Below are positions 35,240 to 46,660 of a DNA stretch of 64,000 nucleotides, piece after piece. This DNA is from Lineus longissimus. Its lineage: Eukaryota > Nemertea > Pilidiophora > Heteronemertea > Lineidae. How positions within the stretch are numbered: position 1 is the stretch's first letter; every line of letters starts with the position of its first letter. Under the pieces are notes generated by a model, which had not been told where the DNA came from, did no database searches, and saw nothing but the letters and a program-made list of their open reading frames with translations. The stretch spans positions 8,496,001 through 8,560,000 of the forward strand of contig NC_088316.1 in assembly GCF_910592395.1 (NCBI RefSeq), in the 5' to 3' direction. Made by a program: the position numbers and the translations under genes.

Positions 35240-37249
35240 GTACAAGTGTATAATGGGCCTTAGCCCATGGATTGGTATCGTGGAAACGTACGATCGCAAT
35301 ATACATCTGCAGTCATACACTGGTGCTGGCATTCAAGTACATCAGAATAAGAACCAGGGGTATGGGTTCATTACAGCAGATGAAGGAGTCAAGTTATTAT
35401 CAGCACTGAGAGGGAAGGAGGCACGTGGTGACGGGGAGCGCGCGTTGTACTGCAAGATGTGGGGAGGTAAAGGGGATGGCATAAACTTGAGTTCTGGGGA
35501 ACGCTCTTTCAAGGCCACGTCGATGTCGGTGCACATCCCCATACAGCCAGGGCCATTACTTTCAGAACTAGCGATGTTGTCGACCTGCCAAGATGGTCTC
35601 ATTGACAGGTTCCTCATCACAGCGATGAAGCCAGCCTTGCACAAAGCCAAGGTGGTAAGACAAAACTTCAAGGAACTGAAAGAAGACGGCAAGACTGACT
35701 TTATTGTGCCAATGCGCAATATATATGAAGAACACAAGGACGGCCAGACATACAAGCTGGAAGAGGCGGCCAAAGAATTATTTGATGACATCACAGATGA
35801 ATATGTGGCATTGATCAACCAACAGTATGATTCTCAATCTGGTGAGTTATCATCCTATTAAATTAAGATGCTAGGAATTGCGATATAACGTACATCTTCC
35901 TCATTTTACTCCGGATGAAGAATGTAAACTTAGCAGCGAACATTACACAGCTCATTAGGGTTCGACGTAGACGGCTAATATCTAAAAACCTTGTTTTAAT
36001 ATATACCTTTCCTAAAACCATGACATGAACTGATCATTATATGAATACTTATTTCAGGTGAAGATGAGGCGACACAGTTTCCATGCACACAAGACGGCGG
36101 TTCCCATGACAACGAACAAGGACACGGTCCACATAATGAAATCAAGCGGCATCATTCACGTCATTGGCCACGTCATAACCAAATGGGTAAATAAGGAAGA
36201 GGCAGGAAATATCCCCCCAACCATCAGCATCCACACAATCAGAGCATCACAATTGTTGTACGGAACATTGGCTCAACAAAAACATACGTTTATGCAGGTA
36301 AAATAATGTACTATTTCATTTTAATTGCTATTAAAATCATAAATGCCGTCCGTGGTACTAACTTTCATATTTTATTGAGAAGTCTGCACACAGGAGATAT
36401 ACTGGTATAGGCCGACTCGTCGGCAATGTGTTAGATATTGAGTATCGAAATATATTTTTTCAGGCACTCTTCAGGGTTGGTAGGTCGGACACCACACACC
36501 TGTGGACTAGTAAAACTTTACGTGAAAAGATAATGAGAACTATATGCAGACGACCAGGACCCTTGACAACAACAACAACAGAGGTGCAAAAATGTGTACA
36601 CGGCTCACAGATTGTTCACCTAAAAGGTACTGTATATTGCTCTTTTATCCATCCATGTATAGAGGCAGTATGTTTAAACCCATTCGATATAACTCGTAGA
36701 TCTTGTCGAAAAAGGCTATGTAGCCATATAATAATCTATAACCTATACCCCTCATTCTCTATTTGTTAAGTCCTTGGAAATAAAACCTCCCCTAATGGAC
36801 CTTGTCATAACGAATGCTTACGGTGATATAAAACTTTTATAATATCATTTTGTTCATATACCTACAATACTATAACATTATTTCCAGATGAGATAGACAA
36901 GATGTCAAAAGACGGTGTCTTCACCTATATGACCACGGAGGACAGGTGGAAGACGACGGTGATCTTCAAGCCCTGGCCTGGTTCTCTTACGGACAAGTCG
37001 ACTATTATATCTCAAGGGGGGGTCACGATAGATGCATACACTGGAGCTTTCAATGACACCGTAAAGATGACACCCAGACTGTCAGGCATTTGCATGGAGC
37101 ATCACCCGCATGCCGATATGTTGGACACCATCCTCGACACTCCAACGCAGTCCTCTCAAGACGCCCAATCGTCTGGGGCAACCATGCAGCCATCAGCCGG
37201 ACCAAGTACAAGTGGAGCAGCAACCGCCAGTGCATCAGATACGGACTGA
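35240..37249 (+). CDS. Multi-exon gene with DUF3987-like segment, in Merlin-type element
   Basis: Exons: about 35240-35841 (donor CTG|GTGAGT), 36058-36297 (TTTCAG|GTG ... CAG|GTAAAA), 36464-36626 and 36888-37249 (stop TGA). Exon 1 reads NIHLQSYTGAGIQ, FITADEGVKLLSAL, ERALYCKMWGGKGD, MSVHIPIQPGPLLSEL, DGLIDRFLITAMKPAL. This order resembles DUF3987, the primase/helicase-associated ATPase family; the Walker A part would lie upstream and is missing. Exon 2 is His/Asp-rich with one in-frame TAA near 36189. Exon 3 needs a frame change. Exon 4 joins in phase (K-DEIDKMSKDG) and ends in a Ser/Thr-rich tail. Exon 1 begins against the transposase start on the other strand. Function unknown. Confidence 0.5.
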
Positions 37250-37438
37250 TAACGATAGGCCGTATCAGACGATACCTATGTCATTTTATCATCTTACATT
37301 CACTATGTACGTGTTTAGCTGTGTGATGATGATGATGAATGTAGTAGGACGATGTTAAATTTAGCCTGATATTATAATGTTTGTATTGAGCATGTGTGAC
37401 GTGGTACATCATGGAGGTGTAACTATATATGTTGGGAG

Positions 37439-37450
37439 GAAATAAATAAT
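37439..37450 (+). terminator. Polyadenylation signal for the DUF3987-like gene
   Basis: AATAAATAATAG lies about 190 bases after the stop codon and just before the 247-bp tandem array; position and sequence fit a poly(A) signal. Confidence 0.45.
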
Positions 37451-37530
37451 AGTTTTGACAATAGAATACGTTTCGTGTCATACTTATACCATTTAAAAAT
37501 CAACCAACCCACCGCCCCACCAATCAACTC

Positions 37531-38271
37531 GGCGACGCACATTTCTGTGTTTCCCTATCTTATAAGAAACACAAATATACCACCCGGCAGGTCGAACATA
37601 ATAATTCAAGTACACGGCCCGACATATCGACCAACCGATGCTCTGGATAGGGGATTGTCACAAATCGACCACCCGACAGGCAGAAGATTAATCTTCACAT
37701 GTTTACACGGCCCGACCAATCGACCGACCGATGCAGTAAACCTCCGTATACGCAGTATCACAAATCGACAACCCGACGGCGACGCACATTTCTGTGTTTC
37801 CCTATCTTATAAGAAACACAAATATATCACCCGACAGGTCGAACATAATAATTCAAGTACACGGCCCAACAGATCGACCAACCGATGCTCTGGATAGGGG
37901 ATTGTCACAAATCGACCACCCGACAGGCAGAAGATTAATCTTCACATGTTTACACGGCCCGACCAATCGACCGAACGATGCAGTAAACCTCTGTATACGC
38001 AGTATCACAAATCGACCACCCGACGGCGACGCACATTTCTGTGTTTCCCTATCTTATAAGAAACACAAATATATCACCCGACAGGTCGAACATAATAATT
38101 CAAGTACACGGCCCGACAGATCGACCAACCGATGCTCTGGATAGGGGATTGTCACAAATCGACCACCCGACAGGCAGAAGATTAATCTTCACATGTTTAC
38201 ACGGCCCGACCAATCGACCGACCGATGCAGTAAACCTCTGTATACGCAGTATCACAAATCGACCACCCGAC
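37531..38271 (+). repeat. Exactly three 247-bp tandem repeats
   Basis: Units start at 37531, 37778 and 38025, 247 bases each, differing by only a few substitutions. Each unit is itself two related halves built on ATCGACCNNCCGAC and CACGGCCCGAC. The long ORFs over the array are a by-product of the absence of stops in three shifted frames (247 is not a multiple of 3), not a gene. Related CAAATCGACCAACCGACGCC continues to about 38350. Confidence 0.95.
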
Positions 38272-38548
38272 GGTAATGATAACTTTCACGACATTGCCAA
38301 TAGATGCCGTTACGTGCCTCGCAAATCGACCAACCGACGCCCGATACGATCCATCGACAGCCTGCATACTAAGTGTATACATACGGTATATACATGGTAT
38401 ACTATGTTTCTTTTCCAATGTAGAATACTTTTTGTAAGGGATCCTGCAGTAGTGCCCTTCTAGGTTTCAATATGTACAATGTGCATTCAACAGTTAAATT
38501 AGTTAAACTATTTTTAAATTACTGTACCATCGGGGAGGGCCGTTGTGT

Positions 38549-38602
38549 CTTGCCAGGTGGCAGCACTCACACCCATATCATTGCAGGAAGGGTGCTGCCA
38601 CC
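38549..38602. repeat. Perfect 14-bp hairpin
   Basis: CCAGGTGGCAGCAC and GTGCTGCCACCTGG are separated by about 26 bases, just outside the right end of the Merlin-type element. It contains CAGGTGGCAGCA, which also looks like a CTCF-type core in both arms. Confidence 0.8.
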
Positions 38603-38799
38603 TGGTTGGTGTGGTGGCTCTTACGATTCTACAGTATTCATCTGCGTCCACCATCTTGAATAAATTGTGTTTTTGTTTGTGTAATAATCTGCGCAGTGTT
38701 TTATGTCATATTTGTGTGTTATTGACTTTGTACTTTGTTTGTGTTTCAGTAAAATCTACATATATAAAGTTGAATTTGCCTAGTCGTCCTTTCTTACGG

Positions 38800-39062
38800 C
38801 CCTGCTGAGACAGGGAGCTTATACGATAGCGTGGCGTCCGTCTCCCGTCGTTGTCAGCGGAGCACGCTTCGTCACCACTAGTGCTAGATGGCTAAAACTT
38901 GGTGTGATGGTAGCTTTGGGCAATATGCCCTGACATATTTTTCTTTTCACGTTATGACCTACTTTCTGGCCTCCAGGTGGCCATCTTGGAAATTGGTTTT
39001 TTGCCTTTTTGAAGCTAATGGTTGTACGTAGAGTGACAAAATTTTTATGGTGGGTGTATCAC
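38800..39062 (+). mobile_element. Helentron-like element G, left part
   Basis: Head CCCTGCTGAGACAGGGAGCT with GTGGCGTCCGTC, then GAAACTTGG-type text and CCTCCAGGTGGCCATCTTGG. It breaks off at about 39062 inside wording (TTTTTATGGTGGGTGTATCA) whose continuation is found at 46661 (CATATCACCCGGGTTTTTGA). A 7.6-kb nest was thus inserted into it. Confidence 0.55.
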
Positions 39063-39729
39063 AGTGGGGACAGGGTCCGTTTTGTCCCCCCAGAGAAATT
39101 TTGTTCTTAAAGGGAGGCAATTAAAATAATTGCTCAGTCGACCACCAGTTACAACCTTAACATCTACGTAAACTGCCTATTCTTAACAATAACTGTGGCT
39201 CTTGGTTTTATAAATAAACAAACATTAATGAGTGAAATTGATGATTTTAATCCACTTGTCACTGCTTATTTTTGAATCAAGTATGCCACCATCTTGGTGG
39301 ATTTAACCTGGTCTCTCCTCCCAAACGGAGAGTCAATGATGTCATGGATGCAGCCATGTGACAACAAAACAAAATGGATTCAGTCAAATCGAATCAAAAG
39401 AAGTCAAATAAAACTAATCTTTTCCCTTGCGATGCTGGACGATAATGACACTGACAGTTCGACAATCATGTCAAGCAATGTGGAAGGTTCTTTGGACAAA
39501 TCATTTCGAGGTTTTGTGCTAGGTTTTGGCTGAGGTTATGCGTTCAAACCGGGATATACAGAAGAAGAATAAGTCACTTGCCAGGAGCGAGCTACATCCG
39601 TGACGTCATTCGCCCGGGAGATTTGAACAGACATGGCTACCCCCGCACACTGCTTAAATAAATGCAATTTTCTGCTCAATCTAAGAATATTTATCATATC
39701 CTTGGTGTAGAGTATTTGTTTGTCATGTA

Positions 39730-42700
39730 GGGCAAGTCAACCAAAATTCAGCCATGTTTTTTTTCACCCGATTTTAGCGCTAAATTATGCATTTTCGTTC
39801 ATTCCAAATCACGTGATAAAGGCCGCCACGTAAAAGAGAACAATCGAATATATAAGTATTGAAAAAATATCGCATTTCACCCATTTTTAAATTTGCATTA
39901 GCGCCCACATCCGACAAGTGGTTTATCCCATGAAATCGTCCGAAATTCGGCCACCTACGTCCATATTTCGGCTGGGGTCGCCCAAATATCGGCCATGTGA
40001 AAATTCCACACAACATAAATTCGGCTAGTCAGGTTTACCATGTATAATGGTGACTTTTTCCTCAAAAAGCGCTTTTAAAATGCAGATTTTGTTTGAAATA
40101 TTGGCCCCAAAAGTATCAATACGCGCATATTGTTGTCGTTGTTGTTGTTGCATGTGTGCGATGCAAGCGCCACCCAGAATTGACGGGAGAGAAATAAACT
40201 TGTCAGAGAGGAGTTCCCGCCAGTTTCTAAGGCTATACATTGTATCACTGTACAGTCCGAGAGGGAATTGGGATTCCGATCCCGGATTCCGATGCATGAG
40301 CAGCGTTGGGGACAGAGGTTTTTATAATTTTATGTGTAGTGGAGGCAGGCCACAAAGCTGCCTGTGCTATTGTGGTCCAAGAGTTAGCCTCTGTGGCCCC
40401 GCTGGCGTTTTACCATGGACCATACTTACCCTTTTTTTTCAGTGTCATGCCTGTGTGAGTATGGTGTTAGTAGTCTAGTGCTTTGGCCAGTCGGTGCGCA
40501 CTGTGAACCGAATGTGTATGGCAGACTGGATGGGACATAGGTCGATTTATTGCAGGCCCACATATTCCTCTGTTCTCATTGGCAGATTTAATGTACGTAC
40601 ATCATGTACATGAAATGGCCTAGTGTGTACATTAAATTCGACTTATGTCCGGACTCCTGGAGCTCGGAGGCATCCATGGTTTTAGAAAGAGACAAAAAGA
40701 GATCATGTTAAAATTGGTTTACTTGTGTAACATCCATTGCAACTGAATGATAAAAAGAATGTCACTATGTTTAATTTCAGCATAGAGTCTCATAACTATG
40801 ATTTCAGGGCTCACTCTTCCTCGTTTGGACGGCACTTGTGGCAGAACCAGTCATCCTCCTCAGTTATATCATCATTGTGGCCAATTGGTATGCAGGAAAT
40901 GTGTTGCCACTTCATACAGTCATCGCACATTACCCACGGATTCCTCTCTTCATCACCTTCCATGTAGGGAACAAGACACATCTGGCACAACTCCATCTCG
41001 TCCACATCTTCTTCTTCATCCTTCTTCTTCTTCTTCTTCTTCTTTTTCTCCTTGGTAGGCCTACTCTCAACTTTCTTTCTTTCAGCCGCAGCTTTCTTTT
41101 CTGCCCTCTTTTCTTGTCTCTCCTTCACCTCGCACTGCTTCTTCTGCTTTCTTTCCGCTGCTGCTAGCTTGTAAGCATATGCCTCGTCACTGGTGAGGAC
41201 AAAATACTTATCCACTTTCTTCTTCTGTGCCTTGGTTGTGTGGATGGTCCTGGGGTAAGGCAGTACATCTGCATCCACATCATGTGGCGATGAAGCATTG
41301 GAGAACGGGAAAAATGTGGAACTGGAACTTGCTGCCGACCCAGAGCTTGCCGATTCCTCCCTGGCCTTGACCTTTAAATTACGCCAAGTCTGGTACCGGG
41401 CATCTGGAAGGTCGAAGTGATTGTCCAACCGCCTCTGGTAGAGCTGTCTTTCCGATGGTGTGAGGGAAGACTCGATAGCAGCCAAAGCCAGTCCAGCAGG
41501 ACATGGCCTCTCCTTTCCATCATCAGCCGCAGGACTAGGCTCAACCTGAAATGAATGGAGGAGTCGTTGAGTAATGAGACTGACGTTCATATAAGATAGA
41601 ACTACAATGGGGGAAATGGTGCTATCAAATTATCATGGCATCAAGTTTCATACCAAGTGCTCTTCGTCAACATTCCTCGCTGCCAATCCTAACATTTCTT
41701 CTATTATGTCCATGGCATCATCATCGCTGCCGCCCCCCCCATGTCCTCCTTCATGTCCTTGCCCTGGTCTTCTGCTGTGGGTAGGCCTACTGTTGGGTCA
41801 CCACTCTGAAAAATAAAATAGAAAAATAAAATACTGTAGCATTGTTCATGTAGATGGGTGTAGGTTTACACATTATCACGTTCCTAAGTAATTTCATAAT
41901 GGTGCAACACAGTATAACTCCACAAACTTCACACCAGGCCTACCTACCTCCATGACGGCGTGTTGATTTGGAGTTTCTTCATCGGTCATGTCGGTGTTGT
42001 TTTCCACTTGCTGTTTATCCTGAAGAAAATAAAAATATACCAGATGGATTACAACATGTACAACTTAATTCATCATTTTATATTCTAGTAATATTTAATA
42101 ACTTAAAGAGCCGAAGTTGGGTATACCTACCGTATGTGTTGCATCCAGCGTTTCTAGACTGCCTTGAAAGGTGACCGTAGATGGTAGGAACGCTTTGTTC
42201 GGCACAGCCAGAGGGTTGAAGGGGAAGATGCCCGTCGCTCGGAAGCCTTTCTGGATGTTGGAAGGAATTACTGAACGTTCCCTGGCTTGTGTGGCGAGTT
42301 GGAAAAAACATGTCTTTGAGACTACTCGGCCTGGATTGTCATTCATGTAATTACAACACACCTCATTCCACTTGGCCTTCAGTGGACCAAACACAGTTCT
42401 GGAAGAATGAAAAAAGCAACATGTCATAAGTGCTTAATGGTTAATCAATTACCATGTAGGCCCTACATGTACATGATGTAGTCTGTCTCAGTCTCTCGCA
42501 TGTTGATGCCCATTCTTACATTTTTTGTCCATCCGGACTCGGACACGGAGATGTTTGTTCCTTGTGCTGCTTTATCGGTGTCCATGGAGTGGAGGGTAGC
42601 CCTTGTCTTGCCCTTCACTATGTACATAGGAGGGATGCACTGCCCCGCTGCATTTGCGCACTCTATGTTGGTTATGAGCTCTCTGTTCCCCGACGTTCTT

Positions 42701-44785
42701 GTTTGGACACTCTTACTCCCTTTTCTGAAATAAAACGCAACACAATGCTTCAAATACAGTAGGGGCATTTAGGCAGCTCTTGTGAAATTAACTTTGGACC
42801 CTAAAATAGGCCAGAGGCAGCGAAATATGTTTGATGTTCCTGTTGGCCCTATCTAATTTTAAATTAGTTAAATTAAGGTGGCATAACCAAGCGTCCTCAT
42901 GAAAAGGTAATAAGTCTACTGCATTTTCCATTGAACATCCTGATTTAAGCAATGACTTGGTAACTTGTTAAGTCCAATGTTCTATAAACCTGAATGTTAT
43001 ATATGTCCACAATATTAATATTAATAAAACAATGGACGATCGATGCATTTTAAAGCTCGATGAGAAGAAGTATTAGCCTACCTTGCCACTACCCGTACAG
43101 GGTGGTGGTCGAGAGAGAACCCCGTCTCGTCCATGTTCCAGATCCTTTCACTGTGTTGGAACAGTTCAGGATGATCGTCTAGAACTGTCTTCAGGGCCCG
43201 TAAATATTTGGCGACCTTCAGTGGATTCATACACAGGTGGCGTACAGATGCTGTCCCTTCAGGTCGACGTAGGGTCACGTCTGCATGTCTACGTTTAAGT
43301 CCCTGCCACCACCTATCGGACGGCTGTGGCTTCTTGAAGGGGCAGTCGTGTTTCTGTGCCAGTTGGCCCGCATATCTCAGCATGTTGGTCTTACTGAAAC
43401 CATACCCCATGTCTGCCCGGTTCTTGGCAAAGTCCACCAGCTTTTTCTCAAGCTGTCAGAGAGCTGTGGCCGCCTCCCTGAAATCACCCCATGCTCCACT
43501 CGTCTGGAGAGTCTGTCTTGAAGGGTTGCTCTGGGGACCCCAAACTCCTTTACAGCTTTTCGCTGACTCATTGCCCCTGACTGTACAGCTTCAATGGCCA
43601 GTGTCATTCGGTTGCCATTTTCCTCTCTCCATCTCTGGTATTTTGCTGCATTTGTTTTCACCATCCTAAAAGAACAAAGAATGGAAAATCTAGCCAGGCT
43701 CGAAAAACAGCCAACATGCAGGGGGGGGGGACAAGTGAGATATATCACCCCTCCCCAACACTCTTGCATAGTCTTTTTTCATAGTCTCAGTCTTTTTTCA
43801 AGTGTAGGCCTATCTATGTTGTTGTAGATTGCATGCTCTGAGATGATAAAATATGTAATTTTAGGGCATTTGAAGCCTATTGAGCGATTTGGTGTGCAGG
43901 AGGGCAGTAGGGAATTTTTTTCAAAAAAAAGATTTGTTTGGACCCCTATCATTTTTTCTGGCGGAAACCCTCACATGTAGGCCTAGGGCCTAGGTCTATC
44001 ACTTTATTCATTGGATCAGAGGTATTATTTTATACCTCCATGAGGGCATGAGCCACTGTATTTGGGTAGCCTGCCCTAGTAGATTTGGGAGAACATTTTT
44101 AGGTTGAGGGACAGCTCCTCTCCTTTTTTTTAAGTGTTGCCCTGTCAAAGACTTCGTCATGGCTTTTGTTTTACAAAATAAAGTGGCTATCTTTGACCAG
44201 GTGAATAGTTTTCCATGTTCGTCACCATGGCAACAGAAACGGCGCCGAAAATGGCGCGAAAAAAGTGAGTATGATAAACCCTCCCATTGAAGCCCTCCTA
44301 GTCCCAAAATCGGCCACCTGTCATCCAAATATCGACCTGGCCGAATTTTGGAAGAAAAACAGGATTTAACATGGCCGAACTTTGGGAGGATGAGCGTGTC
44401 TGCGTTTGCAGACAATTTTGATGGTTATTTGTTCATCTTTTATGTTAATTTATGGTCATTAGAGCTCCCGATATACTTACGTGCATTAGTTTCATCACCG
44501 ACCGCTAGGTGTCTCTCATAGCACCGAGAATCAGTCCGAAAACAGATCAGAAAATTGCAAATTTGACCTCGGAAATCGGTAACCAATGACGCGAATTGAA
44601 AAAACGCGCGTCACTAACGAGTGCAGCGGACGAACCAATCACAGACGACTTAAGAATTGCCGTAGGTAACTGTATTGTGCAGTGCAATTGGTCAGAATGT
44701 GATTTGATTGACTGATTGGTGTTAATTAGAGTACGAAAATGGTGGCCGAAGTTCGGTAGACGGCCGAATTTTTGTTGACTTGCCC
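39730..44785 (-). mobile_element. 5.06-kb pogo/Tigger-type transposon
   Basis: 24-bp inverted ends (GGGCAAGTCAACCAAAATTC at 39730; GAATTTTTGTTGACTTGCCC to 44785) flanked by TA (39728-39729 and 44786-44787). Copy 1 of element F (CATGTAACTTGG near 506) gives the empty site with one TA, proving the insertion. Subterminal GGCCGAA-type motifs are clustered at both ends. The transposase gene lies on the minus strand (40811-43665). Tc1/mariner superfamily, pogo branch. Confidence 0.9.
40811..43665 (-). pseudogene. pogo-type transposase with C-terminal PHD finger
   Basis: Six exons with good splice sites: 43083-43665, 42520-42724, 42131-42398, 41948-42020, 41654-41805, 40811-41545. N-terminal psq-type helix-turn-helix (MTLAIEAVQSGAMSQRKAVK), then a CENP-B-type DNA-binding domain (GYGFSKTNMLRYAGQLAQKH). 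The first catalytic aspartate lies in IWNMDETGF. After GWTKN the text jumps to FGPLKAKWNEV, so the exon(s) with the second and third catalytic acids are missing. A one-base frameshift lies near 43443. The last exon has a Lys/Glu-rich stretch and a Cys4-His-Cys3 PHD finger (CQMC, CDDC, HISC, CHKC). It is inactive as a transposase here. The PHD finger is the notable part. Confidence 0.85.
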
Positions 44786-45385
44786 TAACTTGGTATGTAT
44801 TTGTTTAAAAAAAATATTGATTTTGTAGCATGGATTCATATCAATAGCCTCCCTTTAAGACGCAGGCCGTTTCCATCACCAATTGGCCTCAATATGTAAC
44901 ATACCTTCCGTCTGCCACGCGAGGTTGGGCGTAGTTGTGCAAGTGTCAATTATGCTGGTACAAATTCTAGGCCATATAGCAAAAAAATGGCCGAGATGAC
45001 CCCATGTTTTCACATCAAATAAAGAAACAAGATGCATTTGGCTATATGCCGGTGGTAATGGCATTCCCAAATCATTCATTTTGAACAGATTGAGGCCCGT
45101 TTGAAAATAACCCACATCATGCCATTTCTAGGTCAATTATTTGCCATTTTTAGGATCCAAGTGGTCTCAAAGGTGGCGCCACCTATCGGTGAACTTATGA
45201 ATTAAATGCAATGAAAATGCTGCTGACTTCTTCTCTGGATTCATATGAACCCAGAAATGTATGGATAATGGTGCCTGTGATGTATGATTAGGCCTCATTA
45301 GGAACTGAAAGGCTACCTCGTGTCGGTTGCCCGGGGCCTATTTGACACTGCCCTTGACACTGTCCTCCGCACTGTGTAGTGCCAC

Positions 45386-46101
45386 CTTAATAGGCAATAG
45401 GTCAAATCCTGCATTGTTGTGAATCGCCTTTAAAATGATCATAAGCCATTGGAAGGCCACTAGCAACTCTGGTACCCATTTAAACACCATTTGGGAAAAT
45501 TGGCATGTCACCAGGGCAACTTGAAGGCACTATGCCCGAATCTGCATATTGGCTTGAAATCGCCTATGGGAAGGTTGGTGAAAAGCTCACTGTGATGTAT
45601 TAGCCTTCAATTCTCAAATGGCCACTGGAACCAAGCCTTTTCACATTAACCCATGATGATGTGACACACCATTGTGTTGGTAATCACTTCTAGTATCTGT
45701 ATCTGTTGTCTAAAGGGGCATTATTGAATATCATTAACCCATTAATAGGCAATAGGTCAAATTCTGCATTGTTGCGAATCACCTTTAAAATGATCATAAG
45801 CCATTGGAAGGCGACTAGCAACTTTGTGGTACCCATTTTAACACCATTGAGAGGAATATTGGCATGTCACCAGGGCAACTTGAAGGCACTATGCCCGAAT
45901 CTGCATTTTGGCTAGAAATCGCCTAATGGGAAGGTTGGTGAAAAGCTCACCGTGGTGTATTTGCCTTCAATTCTCAAATGGCCACTGGAACCAAGCCTTT
46001 TCACATTAATCCATGATGTGACACACTATTGTGTTTTTAATCACCTCTAGTTTCTGTATCTGTCCTCTTAAGGGGCATTATTGAATATCATTAACCCATT
46101 A
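45386..46101 (+). repeat. Two tandem 355-bp units
   Basis: TAGGCAATAGGTCAAAT recurs at 45391 and 45746; the units are closely alike and end just where element E copy 2 begins. With the E copies on both sides the arrangement is E-unit-unit-E, perhaps a larger tandem duplication. Confidence 0.8.
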
Positions 46102-46660
46102 AGGTGGCACTACACAGTGGGTACGGGGTCCGTTTTGTCAATGTAGTTCTTAAGACACGCCGTTTCGATGTTCATGAATGGGTCCAACCTGTTCCAAATA
46201 CTATTTACTTTGACGCCCTGGTCTTAGTTTCGATGTGCAGATGGATCTTTGGCGATTTTATGAGCCTAGAATCTGTGCCATTTGAAGTGGGTCTCAATCC
46301 CCAGTTTGGCCTCAATATGTAACGTACCTTCCATTTGCCACGCGAGGTTGGGCATAGTTGTGCGAGTGTTAATTATGCTCGTCAAATTCTAGGCCATATA
46401 GCAAAAAAATAGCGGAGATGACCCTATGTTTTCACATGGAGTAAGGTGGCGCCACCTATCGGTGAACTTATGAATTGAATGCAATGAAAATGCTGCTGAC
46501 TTCTTCTCTGGATTCATATGAACCCAGAAATGTATGGATTATGGTGCCTGTGATGTATGATCAGGCCTCATCAGGAACTGAAAGACTACTTCGTGTCGGT
46601 TGCCCGGGGCCTATTTGACGCTGCACTTGACACTGTCCTCCGCACTGTGTAGTGCCACCT
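46102..46660. mobile_element. TIR element E, copy 2
   Basis: 559 bases with inverted ends AGGTGGCACTACACAGTG and CACTGTGTAGTGCCACCT. TAA lies on both sides if the end is read as GGTGGC, a PIF/Harbinger-like 3-bp target. Non-coding. Confidence 0.65.

Larger units (their letters stand above)
33393..38457. mobile_element. 5.07-kb Merlin/IS1595-type transposon with a second gene
   Basis: The ends are inverted: GGGCTTGACCGCAGGATCCC at 33393 and its partner ending at 38457. The core GCAGGATCCCTTACAAAA (33403-33420) is perfectly complementary to 38430-38447. The 6-bp TTCTAG flanks both sides (33387-33392 and 38458-38463). Inside, a DDE transposase of the ISXO2/Merlin kind lies on the minus strand (33984-35226) and a multi-exon gene with a DUF3987-like segment on the plus strand (about 35240-37249). 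Three 247-bp repeats follow (37531-38271). GTCGGG-rich repeats also occur near the left end (33451-33510 and 33612-33672). It sits in the 17.8-kb OFD1 intron. Merlin elements normally have 8-9-bp duplications and one gene, so this copy is unusual. Confidence 0.75.
39111..44854 (+). mobile_element. TTAA-flanked element F, copy 2, split by pogo
   Basis: The ends AGGGAGGCAATTA (39111) and AATAGCCTCCCT (to 44854) are inverted and flanked by TTAA (39107-39110 and 44855-44858). Without the pogo insertion it is 686 bases and matches copy 1 at 1-574. It is inserted in element E copy 1. The TTAA target points to a piggyBac-like mechanism, though the terminal bases differ from the CCC type at 13430. 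Confidence 0.65.
39063..45385. mobile_element. TIR element E, copy 1, split by nested insertions
   Basis: The left piece 39063-39106 (CACAGTGGGGACAGGGTCCG TTTTGTCC region) and right piece 44859-45385 together match element E copy 2 at 46102-46660. The right end CACTGTGTAGTGCCACC is shared. Between them sits element F2 at 39111-44854. The left terminal bases are degraded. Confidence 0.55.

Noticed and set aside
35342-35818. 158-codon minus-strand ORF
   Set aside because: Shadow of the DUF3987-like exon on the plus strand.
37531-38271. CRISPR-like array
   Set aside because: Units are long direct repeats with no short repeat/unique spacer pattern, and this is animal DNA.
37475-38463. Three overlapping ORFs of 116-140 codons with repeated peptides
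   Set aside because: They lie on the 247-bp tandem array. The unit length is not a multiple of three, and the same peptides appear in successive frames only because the repeat lacks stops.
40047-40478. 143-codon plus-strand ORF in the pogo left end
   Set aside because: It is outside the spliced transposase, Cys-rich from repeated GTTGTTG text, with no domain and no conserved neighbour.
42500-43669. Plus-strand ORFs across the transposase exons
   Set aside because: Antisense to well supported transposase exons; no domain.
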